A stretch of DNA of 27,500 nucleotides, taken from the NCBI GenBank assembly GCA_030141605.1, contig JAQGDQ010001359.1, forward strand, positions 1 to 27,500, in the 5' to 3' direction. The translations under genes and the position numbers were made by a program. Source of the DNA: Tubiluchus corallicola. Taxonomy: Eukaryota; Priapulida; Priapulimorpha; Priapulimorphida; Tubiluchidae. Under the pieces are notes generated by a model that made no database searches, was not told where the DNA came from, and saw nothing but the letters and a program-made list of their open reading frames with translations. Of this stretch, positions 1 through 8,897 are shown piece after piece (positions within the stretch are counted from its first letter, which is position 1; every line of letters begins with the position of its first letter).

Positions 1-403
1 GATTGATGATGATCGTGGAAATGTCAAAGGTTAAGTGTAGCAGACAGTTTGTGTGCAAGCAACGTCGAATGCTAGCTATGAACCTTACCTAGTTCATTTT
101 TTCTTGTTCTCAAGCAAGATCCTGCTAGTAAATCACTTTACTATAAGGAATAGTGACTGCAGCTATAAATCTAAAATTCTATACATATATAAATTCAAAA
201 TTTTATACATATCAAACGGGCTATTATGACTTTCTTATATTTTTATTGTAGACTTTTTATTGTATTTACATACTCTGTTTTTAGCATTACTTTTAAATTA
301 CCGATGTTTTATTGTATATAATGCCATTGCGAACGAAATTTGCAGGGGGGGGGGGTTGTACAATGCTGTTTTTATGTTTTTCACTCCTGTTTTGTATCTG
401 GAA

Positions 404-625
404 GAAATTCTGCAAGAAATGGTTTAAATTCAAAATTCTACGCACAGATTTATGCATAATTAAGCAAAGTCAATGTAAAACAACTGAAGTTACTGAACTG
501 ATGTGGTAGGCGGCTTAGCTTTATTCACATGTCACGTGGCGATTGTAATTAAGACGAGTTACTGTAGTACACTTAACCTTTTGACCTACAACAACTGCGC
601 GTGCGCACAACGAAACTGCGAAAAG
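404..625 (+). repeat. Inner inverted-repeat module, copy 1
   Basis: About 220 bp that recurs inverted at 988-1212 and again at 6243-6477 (+) and 6840-7062 (-). It contains, in order, a TTATGCATAA core, an E-box CACGTG (533-538), two AGGTCA-like half-sites as TAACCTTTTGACCT (574-587), and TGCGCGTGCGCA (596-607), whose complement fits the NRF-1 consensus YGCGCAYGCGCR. Order and spacing are kept in all four copies. Binding is not shown by sequence alone. Confidence 0.8.
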
Positions 626-987
626 GCTTATTGCTATTAACGTCGTCATTCTCTGCTGTACCTTATGCTCAAATTTTCATTATTATTGTGTTAATGTTTA
701 CCTGCTGTACTTTCAGTACATTATCTACTTTTAGTCATAATATTGTAACTGCCATTTTCACTACGTCGGTGATCGTAAGACGCTGATTATTATTGTTGCT
801 ATTCAGTCGCAATTGATTCTTACATTGGACTTACTCTGACCGTGAGAGAGCCATGTAAACCTGCAGCTGCCACGTCTGTGGAGATTCGTCTTCCCCAAAT
901 TACCTCCTGTCTTGTTAGAAGTTACGCAACCTTTGCAGGCATTATGCAACAACATTTAGTTAACTACTTAATTAAACATAAATTGTT

Positions 988-1212
988 GCTCCTTTTCACA
1001 GTTTCGCTGTGCGCACGCGCAGTTGTTGTAGGTCAAAGGTTACGTGTACCACAGCAACGCGTCCTAATTACAGTCGCCACGTGACATGCGGATAAAGCTA
1101 AGCCGTCTACCACATCAGTTCAGTAACTTCAGTTGTTTTACATTGACTTTGCTTAATTATGCATAAATCTGTGCGAGGCATTTTGAATTTAAAACATTTC
1201 TTGCAGAAGAAA
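988..1212 (-). repeat. Inner inverted-repeat module, copy 2
   Basis: Inverted partner of 404-625, with a loop of about 360 bp between them. It carries TGCGCACGCGCA (1010-1021), a direct repeat of nuclear-receptor half-sites AGGTCAAAGGTTA with one-base spacing (1030-1042), and CACGTG (1078-1083). Half-site spacing is one base here and two in copy 1. Confidence 0.8.
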
Positions 1213-1483
1213 TAGCAGAAGAAGAAGACATTTTGTGACAGTAACGCAAATTCAGAAAATTTACAGTCACAACTGTTCCTTTCTCCGTTTGTCCTTGAAA
1301 ACTGTTTGCTTAGCTAAATGGTGTTGGCAAGTTTATGTATTACTTTATCATGAGTGCTGAAAGCTTGGTTATATTATTAATAGTGTTTTTAATAATTCAG
1401 ATCCTTAACGTGCATAACACTGATCAATAAAATGACCACATTCTCTGCAAGGCTCTGATTGAGTGGTCTTGGGGTGTACAACC

Positions 1484-2053
1484 CAGTGGTTCCTAACGTA
1501 TTACTAGCCAAGTACCTTTGGAAATTCACTGATCTGTCGGGTACCCCTTAACCATTTTTTACCAATATGAGTTTCAAAAAAAAACATTTTACTACTGTGA
1601 TTTAATTATACAAGCAAAATCGATAAATGAAACACCAAATTCAAGAACAAAAGGGAAGAAAAAAGACGATCGGATGTCAAATCAGAAGAGGAACTTGGTG
1701 TCAAACTGTGAAGTCGTCTCAATGACCGTCTCGTTGTCGAGGGGGGGGGGCTTTTCCGGAAACCGCCAACCCCGCCTCTACTGCCATCTGTCAATGAATA
1801 GCAAATTGCTAAACGTTTTATTTTACATAAGAAATTAACCTCGTTATAACGCCAGGCAGTGCGCAGTGAATTACCTGAGAAACGTTATTGTGTTGCAAAA
1901 ACAACGACTTTTGAAAATACAAACAATCATGAAGTTCAAGGATTTAAATCTTGTAACTCTTTCCTCACACCACGAGGCCGTTACTCCCGTAAAATTCCTA
2001 CTCCGTGGCTGTACGCTGTACGGGAAAAATAACATTCTGACGTGCTACACGTA
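1484..2053 (-). mobile_element. Truncated hAT-like element, left-arm copy
   Basis: The terminus CAGTGGTTCCTAACG at 1484 and the following sequence match the complement of 5400-5979. The element stops at 2053, about 90 bp short of its other terminus, and is joined directly to the 168-bp satellite. The outer insertion point is the same in both arms (next to GGGGTGTAC), so the insertion predates the inverted duplication. It has a longer G-run (1741-1750) than the right copy, a slippage difference. Confidence 0.6.
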
Positions 2054-2690
2054 CAATAATATACGTACAATAATACACACGCACATATAATATATATGCA
2101 GTTTGTTTGATAAATCCGTTACATAAACTCACTAGACCAGCCGTTAAATTCAGTGCTGAATAGTTTCACGATGCCTCACATTAATTATACGTACAATAAT
2201 ATACGTACAATAATATACGTACAATAATATACGTACAATACACACGCACATATAATATATATGCAGTTTGTTTAATAAATTCGTTATGTAAACTCACTAG
2301 ACCAGCCGTTAAATTCAGTGCTGAATAGTTTCACGATGCCTCACATTAATTATACGTACAATAATATACGTACAATAATATACGTACAATAATATACGTA
2401 CAATAATACACACGCACATATAATGTATATGTAGTTTGTTTAATAAATTCGTTATGTAAACTCACTAGACCAGCCGTTAAATTCAGTGCTGAATAGTTTC
2501 ACGATGCCTCACATTAATTATACGTACAATAATATACGTACAATAATATACGTACAATAATATACGTACAATAATACACACGCACATATAATGTACATGC
2601 AGTTTGTTTAATGAATTCGTTATGTAAACTCAATAGACCAGCCGTTAAATTCAGTGCTGAATAGTTTCACGATGCCTCACATTAATTATT
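2054..2690 (+). repeat. 168-bp satellite with nested 14-bp repeat
   Basis: Four units, phased by CGCACATATA at 2080, 2245, 2413 and 2581 (periods 165, 168, 168). Each unit has a variable run of a 14-bp repeat (ACGTACAATAATAT, two copies in the first unit and four in the rest) plus a conserved segment that includes CTAGACCAGCCGTTAAATTC and ends CCTCACATTAATTA. The first unit abuts the inner end of the left inverted-repeat arm. No coding potential. Confidence 0.9.
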
Positions 2691-3065
2691 CTTCTCGTTG
2701 TTTCCAATTTGCCCATTAATTTTGTTTTTGTGGCTTTGTTGATTGTCGGCCAGCTGTGTGTTTTTGTCAACCCAGGAAATTTTCTTTCCAGGAAATGATA
2801 ATTAAACGAGGATAATACATCCGCAAATTCAACTGCACCATCTACAAACATCTCACTGCACTTTTCTCAAAGGACTCGTACTTTGCGATTCCACAAATTG
2901 ACAGTAAAAGACACAATACAGTCACTGTGCACAGCTGCTGCTCCACTGGAGGAAAAATTTCAAGTTGAATTATAGACGTACATAAAAACGTTTCAACATT
3001 TTAAATCAACGTGTATTGATATTTAAAAATCCAGTGTCAATGTTAATGCAATTTTTTTAAACTAT
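2691..3065. other. Unassigned AT-rich stretch
   Basis: No recognisable gene, element end or tandem repeat. It links the 168-bp satellite to the LTR-like block. Confidence 0.6.
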
Positions 3066-3356
3066 TGTTACGGAGGCACCTGTGTCGGGTCAGGCGTAGG
3101 GCCCTCTATACGCCCTGCCTCCACGTCAGCAGCGACTCACCCCTTTCTTGTAGGTCCAGACGTCTTGTTTGGGCCTACACGTGGTGTGAGAAGCCAGCTG
3201 ACCTGGAATGCCAGTATAAAAGCGTGTAGAGGACACTACAGCCTTGATTTCTGACACAAGTGCTCCTCGGGTGTAGTGCTGTTACTGAGTTTTATTTTTT
3301 GTGCACGTGAATTTTGGTTCCCTATTTTTATTAGTGCTGATAATAATCTCCGTACA
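3066..3356 (+). promoter_or_regulatory. LTR-like promoter block with TATA box
   Basis: A GC-richer 291-bp island. It starts TGTTACGGAG and ends CTCCGTACA, near-perfect inverted termini of the TG...CA type seen in LTR retrotransposons. A TATA box (TATAAAAG) lies at 3215-3222. A hairpin (GTAGGTCC 3150-3157 with GGGCCTAC 3171-3178) lies upstream of it. The 5-bp flanks (ACTAT and GTGTA) do not match, and no convincing tRNA primer-binding site follows, so a solo LTR is likely but unproven. It could instead be a cellular promoter. Confidence 0.45.
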
Positions 3357-3502
3357 GTGTAGTTTTTTCGTATTTTATTTTGACATGCTATAACAGATAT
3401 ATGGTACTAGTTTACAGATATTAACTTAGTTAATTAGCATAACATTTGTAATTAACATTAACATTTGTAGTTAAGTAATCGATACTACACAACGATAGTA
3501 AA

Positions 3503-3619
3503 ATGGATCTTCATGATGCGCAATATCAAGACCACCATGCCATCTTGGAGTTCGACCCCCTGAGTCGAATTCAGTCGAATATCAAGACCGCCATGCCATC
3601 TTGGAGTTCGACCCCCTGA
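3503..3619 (+). CDS. Short open frame running into the minisatellite
   Basis: Thirty-eight codons from an ATG in good context (AAAATGG), about 280 bp downstream of the TATA box. The protein starts MDLHDAQYQDHHAILEFDPL. From about codon 8 it is read from the first two 56-bp repeat units and stops in the second, because 56 is not a multiple of 3. I recognise no domain. It may be the start of an element's first gene destroyed by tandem amplification, or chance. Confidence 0.2.
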   Translation: MDLHDAQYQDHHAILEFDPLSRIQSNIKTAMPSWSSTP

Positions 3620-4016
3620 GTCGAATTCAGTCGAATATCAAGACCGTCATGCCATCTTGGAGTTCGACCCTCTGAGTCGAATTCAGTCGAATATCAAGAC
3701 CGTCATGCCATCTTGGAGTTCGACCCCCTGAGTCGAATTCAGTCGAATATCAAGACCGTCATGCCATCTTGGAGTTCGACCCTCTGAGTCGAATTCAGTC
3801 GAATATCAAAACCGTCATGCCATCTTGGAGTTCGACCCCCTGAGTCGAACATCAAGACCGCCATGCCATCTTGGAGTTCGACCCCCTGAGTCGAATTCAG
3901 TCGAATATCAAGACCGCCATGCCATCTTGGAGTTCGACCCTCTGAGTCGAATTCAGTCGAATATCAAGACCGTCGTGCCATCTTGGAGTTCGACCCTCTG
4001 AGTCGAATTCAGTCGA
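3523..4016 (+). repeat. 56-bp minisatellite, nine units
   Basis: Units begin ATATCAAGACC at 3523, 3579, 3635, 3691, 3747, 3803, 3905 and 3961. One shortened unit (46 bp) runs to 3848 and the following unit starts ACATCAAG at 3849. Units differ at a few recurrent positions (CCGCC or CCGTC; CCCCC or CCCTC), suggesting recent homogenisation. Each contains GAGTTCGACCC, which resembles a pol III B-box core, with no A-box. Confidence 0.95.
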
Positions 4017-4286
4017 CTATTTTCCTATTCGCTAAAAGATGTCTGAAATTTCCATCATATCTGTGTCCATTGCCTTCAGCCTATTTCTTGCACTTTCTCC
4101 TCCTGCTAAATAATATTTTTCTCCTGTTCGTAAATGATCTATCAGCCAATGTGCGACTATAAAACTCCTTCAACAAAGTAGCATCCAATTTTGATCAAAT
4201 GAAATCCTAATCAAAACCTTCAAAGACCCTAATAAAAACGCTCAAAGACCCTAATTGCTGCTCCTGCTGTATTATTTAACTTGATC
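4017..4286. other. Unassigned stretch before the RTE insertion
   Basis: AT-rich, with a short imperfect direct repeat (CAAAGACCCTAAT twice, near 4213 and 4243). Nothing else recognised. Confidence 0.5.
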
Positions 4287-4302
4287 AGTATATACGAGCA
4301 TT
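4287..4302 (+). repeat. RTE target-site duplication, left copy
   Basis: AGTATATACGAGCATT, identical to 4979-4994. The perfect 16-bp match marks the limits of the intervening retrotransposon and implies a fairly recent insertion. Confidence 0.9.
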
Positions 4303-4978
4303 AAGTTACGACAGACATGAATGGGGACCAACGAGAAACAATAAGATTGAATGGGGGCAGAGTTGAAAAGAGTAAAGACTTTTAAGTATTTGGGTTCAAT
4401 GATAGACGAGACTGCAGGAATGGAAAAGGAGGTGAATTTCAGGATTCAGTGTGGTTGGAATAACTGGCGAAAAGTTTCGAGTTTGATATGCGATAAGAGG
4501 ATTCCAGCGAGACTTAAAGGTAAAGTCCGCAAAGCAGTGGTCAGACCCGCCCTAATATATGGGCTGGAAGCAGCACCTCTAAAGAAGACCGAAGAGAAGA
4601 AAATGGATGTGGTGGAGATGAGGATGTTGAGATGGATGGTGGGAATAACAAGAAGAGATAAAATTAGAAATAATAATATCAGAGGAACAGTGAAAGTAGT
4701 GGAAGCCTCGAAAAAGATACAAGAGGCAAGATTTCGATGGTATGGGCACCTGAAAAGAAGAGTCGGGGAAGACTATGTGGGAAGGGAGGTCATGGAAATG
4801 GAAGTGCTGGGAAATAGAAGAAGAGGACGACCCAAGCTGAGATGGTTTGAATGTATTAACGGAGACCTTAGAGAGAAGAACATAAATAAAGAGATGGTCA
4901 ACAACATGAGTGCATGGAGAAGACTCATTCACAACGGCGACCCCGCATAGGGAAAAGCTTGGAAGAAGAAGAAGAAGA
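4303..4978 (+). mobile_element. 5'-truncated RTE-clade LINE insertion
   Basis: A 676-bp insert between perfect 16-bp target-site duplications. It consists of the C-terminal end of a reverse transcriptase gene, a stop codon (TAG, 4948-4950), a 3' UTR of about 15 bp, and a (GAA)n tail at 4962-4978. A very short 3' UTR with a simple-repeat tail is characteristic of RTE elements (established knowledge). The 5' truncation is as expected for target-primed reverse transcription. Confidence 0.9.
4351..4950 (+). pseudogene. RTE reverse transcriptase, C-terminal fragment
   Basis: 199 codons open to the stop. The sequence shows the hallmarks of the region after the palm/thumb in RTE/BovB-like reverse transcriptases: KTFKYLGSMID, GWNNWRKVS, KGKVRKAVVRPALIYGLE, RMLRWMVGITRRDKIRN, ARFRWYGHLKRR, RRRGRPKLRW, and the terminal GDPA. 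The endonuclease and the catalytic YADD part are absent through 5' truncation. The ATG at 4351 is not a real start. The expected upstream frame (4317-4352, ending IRLN) is shifted by one base in the G-run 4353-4357, so the copy is truncated and frameshifted. The complementary open frame on the minus strand is a shadow. Confidence 0.9.
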
Positions 4979-4994
4979 AGTATATACGAGCATT
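4979..4994 (+). repeat. RTE target-site duplication, right copy
   Basis: AGTATATACGAGCATT directly after the (GAA)n tail, identical to 4287-4302. Confidence 0.9.
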
Positions 4995-5307
4995 GCAGGA
5001 CTAGGGACAAAAACGAGTCACAGTGCAAAAAAAACTACGCTGAGCTGATATAACTCTTTCAGTTCACATAACCAACAAATGAGTTTTAGATGCTGAATCT
5101 AGAAAAGCTCGTCGTGAGAGCCAGTTTCTTTCTAGGCGTCGTAAGAGCCTTTAAAACGAAGCTAACGGTGTCCGTCTGATAAAGAATGACTCAGATACAT
5201 TTATGAACGGGTGGGTCACGGTGGGACAGTTGCTGTGATTTACTTAAGTACTTATAATTTTTTAAGCATTTTGAGAAACGCTAAAGCTCATTCAATTTAC
5301 TATAGAC
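4995..5307. other. Unassigned stretch before the hAT-like element
   Basis: About 310 bp of unique-looking sequence. No feature supported. Confidence 0.5.
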
Positions 5308-5979
5308 CAGTGGCTTTTAAGGTGGTGTACGAGTGCCACTTGGACTCGCAACAGCGACAATACGTAACAGCTAATCCAGGGGTACGCAAAAGTTCTGTCG
5401 TGTAGCACGTCAGAATGTTATTTTTTGCCGTACAGTGTACAAGTACGGAGTGCGAATTTTACAGGAGTAACGGTCTCGTGGTGTGAGGAAAGAGTTACAA
5501 GATTTAAATCCTTGAACATCATGATTGTTTGTATTTTAAAAAGTCGTTGTTTTTGCAACACAATAACGTTTTTCAGGTAATTCACTGCGCACTGCCCGGC
5601 ATTATAACGAGGTTAATTTATTATGTAAAATAAAACGTTTAGCACAGCAAATTCATTGACGGATGGCAGTAGGCGAGGTTGGCGGTTTCCGGAAAAGCCC
5701 CCTCGACAACGAGACGGTCATTGAGACGACTTCACAGTTTGACACCAAGTTCCTCTTCTGATTTGACATCCGATCGTCTGTTTTTCTCCCCTTTTGTTCT
5801 TGAATTTGGTGTTTCGTTTATCGGTTTTGCTTGTATAATTAAATCTCGATTGTATAATTAAATCACAGTAGTAAAATGTTTTTTTTTGAAACTCATATTG
5901 GTAAAAAATGGTTAAGGGGTACGCGACAGATCAGTGAATTTCCAAAGGTACTTGGCTAGTAAAAGGTTAGGAACCACTG
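5308..5979 (+). mobile_element. Non-autonomous hAT-like DNA transposon
   Basis: The left end begins CAGTGGCTTTTAAGG and the right end finishes GGTTAGGAACCACTG. The complement of the right end, CAGTGGTTCCTAACC, matches the typical terminal inverted repeat of many hAT/Charlie-type elements (established knowledge), and an internal GGGGTACGC near 5379 also fits. At about 670 bp it is far too short for a transposase, and no hAT catalytic or BED-finger motif is visible. The 8-bp flanks (CTATAGAC and GCTTGGAC) agree at only four positions, so a target-site duplication is not confirmed. Confidence 0.6.
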
Positions 5980-6242
5980 GCTTGGACGTACACCCCAAGA
6001 CCACTCAATCAGAGCCTTGCAGAGAATGTGGTCATTTTATTGATCAGTGTTATGCACGTTAAGGATCTGAATTATTAAAAACACTATTAATAATATAACC
6101 AAGCTTTCAGCACTCATGATAAAGTAATACATAAACTTGCCAACACCATTTAGCTAAGCAAACAGTTTTCAAGGACAAACGGAGAAAGGAACAGTTGTGA
6201 CTGTAAATTTTCTGAATTTGCGTTACTGTCACAAAATGTCTT

Positions 6243-6477
6243 CTTCTTCTGCTATTTCTTCTGAAAGAAATGTTTTAAATTCAAAATTCCTCGCACAGAT
6301 TTATGCATAATTAAGCAAAGTCAATGTAAAATAACTGAAGTTACTGAACTGATATGGTAGACGGCTTAGCTTTATCCGCATGTCACGTGGCGACTGTAAT
6401 TAGGACGCGTTGCTGTGGTACACGTAACCTTTGACCTACAACAACTGCGCGTGCGCACAGCGAAACTGTGAAAAGGA
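6243..6477 (+). repeat. Inner inverted-repeat module, copy 3
   Basis: Counterpart of copy 2 in the right arm. CACGTG lies at 6384-6389, TAACCTTTGACCT at 6425-6437 (one-base spacing, as in copy 2), and TGCGCGTGCGCA at 6446-6457. Confidence 0.8.
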
Positions 6478-6839
6478 GCAACAATTTATGTTTAATTAAG
6501 TAGTTAACTAAATGTTGTTGCATAATGCCTGCAAAGGTTGCGTAACTTCTAACAAGATAGGAGGTAATTTGGGGAAGGCGAATCTCCACAGACGTGGCAG
6601 CTGCAGGTTTACATGGCCCTCTCACGGTCAGAGTAAGTCCAATGTAAGAATCAATTGCGACTGAATAGCAACAATAATAGCCAGCGTCTTACGATCACCG
6701 ACGTAGTGAAAATGGCAGTTACAATATTATGACTAAAAGTAGATAATATACTGAAAGTACAGCAGGCAAACATTAACACAATAATAATGAAAATTTGAGC
6801 ATAAGGTACAGCAGAGAATGACGACGTTAATAGCAATAA

Positions 6840-7062
6840 GCCTTTTCGCAGTTTCGTTGTGCGCACGCGCAGTTGTTGTAGGTCAAAAGGTTAAGTGTAC
6901 TACAGTAACTCGTCTTAATTACAATCGCCACGTGACATGTGAATAAAGCTAAGCCGCCTACCACATCAGTTCAGTAACTTCAGTTGTTTTACATTGACTT
7001 TGCTTAATTATGCATAAATCTGTGCGTAGAATTTTGAATTTAAACCATTTCTTGCAGAATTT
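6840..7062 (-). repeat. Inner inverted-repeat module, copy 4
   Basis: Counterpart of copy 1 in the right arm. TGCGCACGCGCA is at 6860-6871, AGGTCAAAAGGTTA at 6880-6893 (two-base spacing, as in copy 1), and CACGTG at 6929-6934. The diagnostic half-site spacing pairs copy 1 with copy 4 and copy 2 with copy 3, so the inner inverted repeat existed before the large arms were duplicated. Confidence 0.8.
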
Positions 7063-7516
7063 CTTCCAGATACAAAACAGGAGTGAAAAACATAAAAACA
7101 GCATTGTACAACCCCCCCCCCCTGCAAATTTCGTTCGCAATGGCATTATATACAATAAAACATCGGTAATTTAAAAGTAATGCTAAAAACAGAGTATGTA
7201 AATACAATAAAAAGTCTACAATAAAAATATAAGAAAGTCATAATAGCCCGTTTGATATGTATAAAATTTTGAATTTATATATGTATAGAATTTTATATTT
7301 ATACCTGCAGTCACTATTCCTTATAGTAAAGTGATTTACTAGCAGGATCTTGCTTGAGAACAAGAAAAAAATGAACTAGGTAAGGTTCTAGCTAGGGCTG
7401 CGAGGCGTTGCCAAGTGCACACAAACGCGTTGTCTGCTACACTTAACCTTTGACCTTTCCACGATCATCATCAATCACTAGAATTGTGAAAAGGCTTCTT
7501 GAGTCTCTGTGGATTT

Positions 7517-7662
7517 CATTTACGACTGCCATTGTTTCATTTACGACTGCCATTGTTTCGTTTACGACTGCCATTGTTTCGTTTACGACTGCCATTGTTT
7601 CGTTTACGACTGCCATTGTTTCATTTACGACTGCCATTGTTTCGTTCACTACTGCCATTGTT
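7517..7662 (+). repeat. 21-bp minisatellite, seven units
   Basis: Seven near-identical units of TTTACGACTGCCATTGTTTC plus one base (A or G at the start varies). Because 21 is a multiple of three, several frames stay open on both strands (FTTAIVS on plus, MAVVNET on minus). The minus frame runs straight into the inverted-repeat arm, and the array has no gene context, so I treat the frames as by-products. Confidence 0.95.
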
Positions 7663-8437
7663 TAAATAAGCCCCGCCTTCTATACTTTATTGTGCACAGA
7701 ATGTCTGCTGCATTATTAACAATAAAATATTACGCAATTTTGCTAAAAAAGACGACAGAGGGCGATTTGAATGATGATGCTCAGCTTCCTCATCATGCTC
7801 AGCTTCCTCATCTCTTTCCGCTTATCAATCAGCAAGTGTTGGTGGACGAGCGTGATGCCCCGCTTGCCGTTTGCCCAGTCAATCAAGCTTGATGGTGTTT
7901 GCCTCCATGTCATAATGAAAACATTCTCATTCAATCAATACTCGTTGCTCTCATGTGCCTTGCGATGACCAGATGAGCTCTCCATAATCAATGCCTTAGC
8001 CGGCCTTGTCAAGCCAGCTTCTTCGGGGGCAAAAAGTGGGGATCAGTATGGGTAGCGTGTCACGCAATTACACTCCAGCTTGAACTAAGCCTCCAGTTTC
8101 CCACAATAGCTGTATACGCCCGAGGATAGGACTCAACTAGCAATTAGGACTACAAATGAAGTTATGAAGTTTGTTTCTTTTGAGACACCACGGAGAAACA
8201 CGTGCAAAAAACCGAATGTCGGTCTTTGAGCCTTCGCATCGACTTGGTGTTAGCATTACATTTCCCAGGCATTAAAGGAAAAGGCAACCCTTATTTAGAC
8301 TTATTTCAATGTTGGCAGAAAATGTTAGAAGAATTTAGTAATAAAGTTGCGATCAACGCCTCGTGTAACCAGTAAGATCACTTTAAAGCCGCGATCACTT
8401 CATGCTTGGACGATCCCATTTTCAAAACCCAGCTTCT
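7663..8437. other. Unassigned stretch
   Basis: Mixed composition, no recognised gene. An 18-bp direct repeat (ATGCTCAGCTTCCTCATC) sits near 7777-7812. The open frame reaching 7892 starts inside the minisatellite and shows no domain. Confidence 0.5.
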
Positions 8438-8700
8438 TCTAATTATTATTATTAATTATTAAAAATATTTATTGAAAATGATATAATAAGCCCTCTATTT
8501 GCAGGGCACATAAGTACAAGAATGTTAAATAAATCTGTACATTATGTACATTAAATAAATTTTTACATTAAATTCTTCACGGTTACCAGTTTCATACTAA
8601 ACAAGCTAACAATACTGCATTATGATTTATTAATTCTAAATACATGTCTAATATTTCCGAATAATATTTATACATGTTATACTTTATGTACAACTAGTAT
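8438..8700 (-). mobile_element. LINE family A 3' end, copy 1
   Basis: Reads on the minus strand as a LINE 3' UTR: GCTTGTTTAGTA, then GCCCTGCAAATAGAGGGC, then an AATAAT-rich tail at 8438-8460. The same order appears on the plus strand at 20034-20210, after a coding end. No coding part remains here. Its 5' side is joined to (GA)n. Confidence 0.75.
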
Positions 8701-8710
8701 ACAGAAAGAG

Positions 8711-8774
<64 letters not shown>

Positions 8775-8790
8775 GGGAGAGAGACAAGGT

Positions 8791-8844
<54 letters not shown>

Positions 8845-8897
8845 AAAGAAAGAGGGAGAGAGAGAGAGAAAAAGAAAGAGGGAGAGAAGGGAGGTGA
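8701..8897. repeat. (GA)n microsatellite between two LINE ends
   Basis: About 195 bp of imperfect GA repeat, interrupted by AAA and GGG variants. Open frames of Ser/Leu or Arg/Glu type here are artefacts. Confidence 0.95.

Larger units (their letters stand above)
1..2053 (+). repeat. Left arm of large nested inverted repeat
   Basis: This arm is the reverse complement of 5400-7476. The two align along their whole length by eye, with scattered substitutions and short indels. Base 1 pairs with 7476, so the arm very probably continues upstream of the window. The inner limit is sharp: both arms share sequence up to the bases CTGACGTGCTACACG, then diverge. Within the arm lie an inner inverted repeat (404-625 against 988-1212) and a truncated hAT-like element (1484-2053). 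No transposase is visible. It could be a long-TIR or foldback-type element, or a segmental inverted duplication. The shared hAT copy in both arms favours duplication of a pre-existing segment. Short open frames in this arm recur in the other arm only because the DNA is duplicated. Confidence 0.9.
5400..7476 (-). repeat. Right arm of large nested inverted repeat
   Basis: This is the reverse-complement partner of 1-2053, separated from it by a 3.3 kb spacer. It contains the inner inverted repeat (6243-6477 against 6840-7062) and the inner part of a hAT-like element that extends outside the arm to 5308. The C-run near 7111 corresponds to the G-run near 346 of the left arm and differs in length, as expected of slippage. 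A 21-bp minisatellite starts about 40 bp beyond its outer end. The left equivalent of that minisatellite would lie outside the window, so the true outer boundary is unknown. Confidence 0.9.

Noticed and set aside
312-1084. Small proteins duplicated in both palindrome arms
   Set aside because: Conserved only because the DNA is duplicated; G-run differences and substitutions show no coding constraint, and no domains are recognised.
3523-4016. CRISPR-like array
   Set aside because: The units are contiguous head-to-tail repeats with no unique spacers, and the genome looks eukaryotic. The same holds for the other tandem arrays.
3523-4016. tRNA or tRNA-derived SINE from the GTTCGACCC motif
   Set aside because: B-box-like core only; no A-box or cloverleaf at the required distance.
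4579-5028. 149-codon minus-strand open frame
   Set aside because: Complement of the RTE reverse transcriptase fragment, which has clear family motifs on the plus strand.
7443-7892. Repeat-peptide open frames (MAVVNET on minus, FTTAIVS and FVYDCHC on plus)
   Set aside because: The 21-bp period keeps frames open; several competing frames, no gene context, and one runs into the inverted-repeat arm.
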